Notes under the pieces: model-generated
The model's input: only the letters and a program-made list of their open reading frames with translations
Database searches by the model: none
What the model was told of the DNA's origin: nothing
Program-made: the position numbers and the translations under genes
Shown: one piece after another, positions 41,065 to 44,217 of the stretch
Layout: the number at the start of each line of letters is the position of its first letter
Numbering within the stretch: position 1 is the first letter of the stretch
Source of the DNA: Acidimicrobiales bacterium
GTDB taxonomy: Bacteria > Actinomycetota > Acidimicrobiia > Acidimicrobiales > Aldehydirespiratoraceae
Assembly (NCBI GenBank): GCA_029263215.1
Contig: JAJCXY010000030.1
Span: 1 to 44,217, forward strand
Length of the DNA: 44,217 bases
Direction: 5' to 3'

Positions 41065-41539
41065 TCACCCCGGTATCGAATCCAGCCAGATGTAGTCCCC
41101 CGTGGAATCGGGCGTGCTCGATCTTGAGGCAGCGATCCATCACCACGTCGAGACCCGCGGCTGCCGCCAGAGAGGCAGCGGGCGGCGACCAGAGCGCGAG
41201 CTGGGCCCAGAACACCGACGCCCCGATGCCAACCGCCTCTTCGGCTACCGCCGGGAGATCCTCGCTGCGTCGGAACACATCGACGATGTCGGGCACGACA
41301 GGTAGATCGCTGAGGTCGTTGAAGACCGGCTGGCCGAGTATCTCTTCCTCGCGCGGGTTGACGAGGTAGACGTCGAGATCAGTCGAAGAGCTGAGCAGGT
41401 AGGTGATGACGAAGTTGCTGGCCCGCGCCGGGTTGGAGGAAGCACCGACTATCGCCACAGAACTGCTGTGCTCGAGCATCGCTCGCCGCTGGTTGGGAGA
41501 TGGAGGTGTCCATCCAGCGACGGCTGACCGCTCGGTCAT
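41045..41539 (-). CDS. CoA-binding domain protein (YccU-like)
   Basis: A 164-residue protein of the CoA-binding (Rossmann) family. The core starts VAIVGASSNPARASNFVITYLLSS (28-51), followed by DVYLVNPREEEILGQPVFNDLSDLPVVPDIVDVFRRSEDLPAVAEEA (about 56-102) and ASVFWAQLALWSP with a C-terminal VVMDRCLKIEH that resembles the dead-end acyl-CoA pocket edge. Many neighbours of O-acetylhomoserine sulfhydrylase genes carry such a protein; it may bind an acyl-CoA or acyl-ester metabolite. The ATG at 41539 shares its A with the MetY TGA (TGATG), so the two are coupled. The 3' end overlaps the convergent lipB-lipA gene by 20 nt. Confidence 0.88.
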   Translation of the reverse strand: MTERSAVAGWTPPSPNQRRAMLEHSSSVAIVGASSNPARASNFVITYLLSSSTDLDVYLVNPREEEILGQPVFNDLSDLPVVPDIVDVFRRSEDLPAVAEEAVGIGASVFWAQLALWSPPAASLAAAAGLDVVMDRCLKIEHARFHGGLHLAGFDTGVISARRH

Positions 41540-42840
41540 CAGGAAGCCGCCTGGGCCGCACTAAGGGCCTGATCGAGATCGAAGAGGATGTCGTCGAGGT
41601 CCTCGAGGCCGACCGACAGGCGAATCATGTCGGGGCCTACTCCGGCGGCGGCGAGCTGCTCCTCGCTGAGCTGGGAATGGGTGGTGGATGCCGGATGCAA
41701 CACGAGGGTCTTGGCATCGCCGACATTCGCGAGGTGACTGATCAGTTGGAGATTCTCGATGAACCGCGACCCGGTCTCGCGGTCTCCGCCCAGCCCGAAG
41801 GTGAAGATGGCGCCGGGACCGGCGGGCAGGTACTTCGCCGCCATGTCTCGGTGAGGGGAGTCGGGGAGTCCCGCATAGTGAACCCACGCCACACGGGGGT
41901 CGGAGTCGAGCCATTCGGCTACCGCGGTGGCGTTGGCCAGGTGGCCGGCCATCCGATAGTCGAGCGTTTCGAGTCCCTGGAGAAACAGGAAAGCATTGAG
42001 GGGTGCCATGGTGGCCCCCACATCGCGCAACTGCTCGGTGCGGAGCTTGGTGCAGTACGCGTACTCGCCGAAGTTGTCCCACCAGCGCAGGTCGTTGTAG
42101 CTGGGCACCGGTTCGGTGAACTTGGGGAAACGTCCCGACCCCCAGTCGAACTTGCCGGCCTCAACCACCACTCCACCGAGCGAGGTGCCGTGGCCACCGA
42201 TGAACTTGGTGGCTGAATGGATCACCAGATCGGCGCCCCATTCGATCGGTCGACAGAGCGCGGGGGTGGCGAAGGTGGAGTCGATGGCGAGGGGGAGGCC
42301 ATGAGCCTGGGCAACGTCGGCGAGAGCCTCGATGTCGGCGATGGCCCCCGACGGGTTACCGATCGTCTCGGTGAACATCACCTTGGTGGCGGGGGTTATG
42401 GCGGCCGCGAAGGCATCCGGATCGGTGGGATCCACGAAAGTGGTCTCGATGCCGAAATTGGTCAGGGTGTTGGAGAACATCGTGATCGTGCCGCCGTAGA
42501 GGTGGCTGCTCGAAACGATATGATCTCCCGCTCCGGCGAGAGCGGTGATGGCGAGAAACTCCGCCGAATGCCCAGATGAGGCTGCGACCGCTCCGATTCC
42601 CCCCTCGAGACTCGCCATCCGCTCCTCGAAGGCGGACACCGTGGGGTTGCCCATCCGGGTGTAGATCATCCCGTATTTCTGGAGTGCGAACAGGTCGGCG
42701 GCATCTCCGGTGTCCTCGAACACATAGCTCGTGGTCTGGAAGATCGGGGTGGCCCGTGCTCCGGTGGAGGGATCGGGCCGCGCTCCGGCGTGGAGGGCAC
42801 GGGTGCGAAACCCCCAGTCGCGGTCGGTCTGCGATTCCAT
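41539..42840 (-). CDS. metY: O-acetylhomoserine sulfhydrylase (homocysteine synthase)
   Basis: A 433-residue PLP enzyme of the Cys/Met metabolism family. Family marks: GFRTRALHAGARPDPSTGARATPIFQTTSYVFED (10-43), YTRMGNPTVSAFEERMASLEGG, HLYGGT, AIDSTFATPALCRP, and SATKFIGGHGTSLGG with the PLP Lys. The longer chain (430+ residues) and the GRFPKF / SYNDLRW region separate it from cystathionine gamma-synthases and support O-acetylhomoserine (thiol)-lyase, which makes homocysteine from O-acetylhomoserine and sulfide. ATG at 42840 follows a TAGAGT box by 7 nt, so leaderless transcription is likely. It is divergent from the peptidase gene (47-bp gap) and coupled with the CoA-binding gene. Confidence 0.94.
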   Translation of the reverse strand: MESQTDRDWGFRTRALHAGARPDPSTGARATPIFQTTSYVFEDTGDAADLFALQKYGMIYTRMGNPTVSAFEERMASLEGGIGAVAASSGHSAEFLAITALAGAGDHIVSSSHLYGGTITMFSNTLTNFGIETTFVDPTDPDAFAAAITPATKVMFTETIGNPSGAIADIEALADVAQAHGLPLAIDSTFATPALCRPIEWGADLVIHSATKFIGGHGTSLGGVVVEAGKFDWGSGRFPKFTEPVPSYNDLRWWDNFGEYAYCTKLRTEQLRDVGATMAPLNAFLFLQGLETLDYRMAGHLANATAVAEWLDSDPRVAWVHYAGLPDSPHRDMAAKYLPAGPGAIFTFGLGGDRETGSRFIENLQLISHLANVGDAKTLVLHPASTTHSQLSEEQLAAAGVGPDMIRLSVGLEDLDDILFDLDQALSAAQAAS

Positions 42841-42853
42841 CGACGCGACTCTA
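42841..42853 (-). promoter_or_regulatory. Leaderless-type promoter -10 (TAGAGT, 7 nt before ATG)
   Basis: On the minus strand TAGAGT (42853-42848) is followed by CGCGTCG and ATG 42840 of metY. It sits back to back with the peptidase promoter. Confidence 0.6.
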
Positions 42854-42874
42854 GGGCCAAGGCCCTCGACGCCC

Positions 42875-42887
42875 TAACCTCACCGTC
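42875..42887 (+). promoter_or_regulatory. Leaderless-type promoter -10 (TAACCT, 7 nt before ATG)
   Basis: TAACCT at 42875-42880 followed by CACCGTC and ATG 42888 of the M24 peptidase, with no Shine-Dalgarno sequence. Together with the metY box this 47-bp gap contains two divergent leaderless promoters. Confidence 0.6.
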
Positions 42888-43997
42888 ATGTTCAGCACAC
42901 GCCTCGATCGCGCCCGCGCCGCCATGACGGAGTCGGGCGTCGACGTCCTCCTTCTCTCGGTGGGTAGCGACCTTCCCTACTTCTGCGGCTACGAGGCGAT
43001 GCCGTTGGAGCGGATCACGATGCTGGTCGTGCCCCGCGATGGCGACGCCACACTCGTCATCCCCGAACTCGAAGTGCCCCGAGTGGTGGAGCGCCCCGAT
43101 GTTTTCTCGATCCATGGTTGGGGTGAGACCGACGATCCGATCGCGGTCATCGCCGGCCTGGCCGGATCGGCGTCGAACGCAGCGGTGGGCGACCACATGT
43201 GGGCCGGCTTCCTCGTCGACCTCACCGCCGCGCTTTCGAGCACCGGGTTTCGGCGGGCCAGCACCATCACCGGTCCGATCCGCTCGGTGAAGGAGGTCGA
43301 CGAGATCGAACGGCTCCGCTCAGCAGGCGCCGCGGTCGACAGGATCGCAGAGCGGCTCCAGGGTGGAGAGATTGAGCTCGTCGGCCGCACCGAAGCTGAA
43401 GTGTCGGCCGAACTCTCACGCCAGATCCTCGATGAGGGCCATGATCGGGTCAATTTCGCGATCGTGGCGGCAGGGGAGAATGCCTCAAGTCCCCATCACC
43501 ATGCGGGGAGCCGTGTGATCCGAACCGGCGAGGGTGTGCTGTGCGACTTCGGCGGCACGATGGTGGGCACCGATGGCGTCGGCTACTGCTCCGACATCAC
43601 GCGGTGTGTCTGGGTCGGCGACAAGCCCGATCGCGAGTTTCTGGAGGCCTACGCCGTTCTTCACGAGGCCCAGGCCGCATCCGTGCGGGCCTCCGTTGTG
43701 GGTACACCTGCCCAAGACATCGACCGGGTCGGCCGCGAAAAGATCGCGGCCGCGGGTTTTGGCTCCTACTTCGTGCACCGTACCGGTCATGGCATCGGGG
43801 TCGAGGCTCATGAAGACCCCTACATCGTCGAGGGCAATGAGCATCAACTGGTGGCCGGCAACGCCTTTTCGATCGAGCCGGGCATCTATGTTCCGGGCCG
43901 GTGGGGGATGAGGCTCGAAGACATCGTGGTAGCCACTGTTGATGGCCCCGATCCGCTCAACACCGTCGATCATCATCTCGCGGTCATCGAGCCCTGA
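42888..43997 (+). CDS. M24-family Xaa-Pro aminopeptidase/dipeptidase
   Basis: A 369-residue dimetal peptidase. The N-terminal creatinase-like lobe (1-130) is followed by the pita-bread domain with ligands seen in CDFGG (Asp), YCSDITR (Asp), HRTGHGIG (His), SIEPGIY (Glu) and RLEDIV (Glu), so all five metal ligands are present. The family cleaves X-Pro bonds; PepP-like aminopeptidase or PepQ-like prolidase activity cannot be told apart here. It is cytoplasmic, with no signal peptide. ATG at 42888 is set by the leaderless TAACCT box. The following membrane-protein gene starts 10 nt after its stop, so the two may be cotranscribed. Confidence 0.92.
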   Translation: MFSTRLDRARAAMTESGVDVLLLSVGSDLPYFCGYEAMPLERITMLVVPRDGDATLVIPELEVPRVVERPDVFSIHGWGETDDPIAVIAGLAGSASNAAVGDHMWAGFLVDLTAALSSTGFRRASTITGPIRSVKEVDEIERLRSAGAAVDRIAERLQGGEIELVGRTEAEVSAELSRQILDEGHDRVNFAIVAAGENASSPHHHAGSRVIRTGEGVLCDFGGTMVGTDGVGYCSDITRCVWVGDKPDREFLEAYAVLHEAQAASVRASVVGTPAQDIDRVGREKIAAAGFGSYFVHRTGHGIGVEAHEDPYIVEGNEHQLVAGNAFSIEPGIYVPGRWGMRLEDIVVATVDGPDPLNTVDHHLAVIEP

Positions 43998-44007
43998 TCG
44001 CTGAACG

Positions 44008-44217
44008 ATGATTCGTCTCGATGGGGCCACCGTGCTTCTCCAGTGGGCTGCGGGTGGATGGTTCTTCCTGTGGGTCACCACCCGCCGCCGAGAGGTGGGC
44101 CTCGGCTACGGCTGGCTCCAGCGGTTCGTTTTCCTGCTGATGGCCGGCGGCTCGCTCGTGGCCGCCTTCGTCACCGACCCGACCTGGTCGCGCGAGTTGG
44201 CCACGATCGGGTTCGTG
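44008..44217 (+). CDS. Membrane protein, N-terminal part (runs off the window)
   Basis: The frame from ATG 44008 stays open to the window edge (70 codons). It begins MIRLDGATVLLQWAAGGWFF and has two hydrophobic stretches, about 8-22 (VLLQWAAGGWFFLWV) and about 44-58 (VFLLMAGGSLVAAFV), separated by TTRRREVGLGYGWLQR, a basic cytoplasmic-type loop. I do not recognise the family from this part. It follows the peptidase gene after 10 nt and is probably cotranscribed with it. The rest lies beyond the window. Confidence 0.6.
   Translation, partial: MIRLDGATVLLQWAAGGWFFLWVTTRRREVGLGYGWLQRFVFLLMAGGSLVAAFVTDPTWSRELATIGFV

Noticed and set aside
1-44217. tRNA, rRNA, CRISPR arrays, insertion sequences or phage attachment sites
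   Set aside because: No cloverleaf, repeat-spacer pattern, transposase or integrase was seen anywhere in the window. A GGGTTCGACCC at about 362-372 resembles a T-arm but the loop is too short and no acceptor or anticodon stem pairs with it.

Overview
The window is a contiguous piece of a high-GC actinobacterial chromosome. Lineage signals are an actinobacterial-type HhH-GPD repair protein, a DUF4012 protein, an LAxTG (class E sortase) surface protein, a homodimeric AceE, an E2-lipB-lipA order like that of mycobacteria, frequent GTG starts, and many leaderless promoters (TANNNT 6-8 nt before an ATG/GTG). A member or relative of Acidimicrobiia is my best guess; this is inference, since no rRNA or other marker is present.

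Layout. 1-7720 is mostly housekeeping: a small protein and an alpha/beta hydrolase with a lost nucleophile, aceE plus an HhH-GPD repair protein, an RNase HI fused to a SLOG/YpsA-like domain, a DUF427 protein, an SDR39U1-type oxidoreductase and a LapA-like membrane protein. 7729-33860 is a surface-glycan locus of about 26 kb, broken into many short divergent and convergent operons: DUF4012 and LAFTG proteins, a WbpM/PglF-type dehydratase, a PglD-like acetyltransferase, a PglC-like phosphoglycosyltransferase, a sugar epimerase, a methyltransferase, glycosyltransferases of GT-A and GT-B fold, a PglK/MsbA-like ABC exporter, a pyruvyltransferase, a GNAT enzyme, a polysaccharide deacetylase, a DegT/PglE-like aminotransferase, a BY-kinase/Wzz chain-length protein, a polymerase-like membrane protein, and a PqqD-HPr-kinase-like fusion. 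33876-35573 is a degenerate HD-GYP/GAF/GGDEF protein. 35705-44217 returns to core functions: a DsbE/TlpA-like lipoprotein, a 30-residue membrane peptide, lpd-E2-lipB/lipA, metY with a CoA-binding partner, an M24 peptidase, and the start of a membrane protein.

The strongest find is at 35705-36256 (minus strand). A TGA codon falls exactly on the first Cys of a thioredoxin CxxC motif (W-TGA-P-T-C). The frame stays coding on both sides, and a 7-bp hairpin with a GGUC tetraloop starts 19 nt after the TGA. This is a predicted selenocysteine-containing, membrane-anchored DsbE/MPT53-like oxidoreductase that ordinary annotation would split or truncate.

How it fits together. WbpM/PglF, DegT/PglE, PglD and PglC homologues could make and load a diacetamido-trideoxy sugar on a lipid carrier. 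The glycosyltransferases would extend it, the methyl-, pyruvyl-, acetyl- and deacetylase enzymes would decorate it, and the ABC exporter and/or the polymerase plus BY-kinase would export and polymerise it. A 20-bp perfect palindrome between the aminotransferase and BY-kinase operons is a candidate control site. The PqqD-HprK fusion, translationally coupled to the polymerase-like gene, has no visible peptide substrate and may be an undescribed regulatory or modification system. The 3' part joins E2, E3 and lipoate synthesis (a LipB-LipA fusion), which serve the AceE encoded at the other end of the window.
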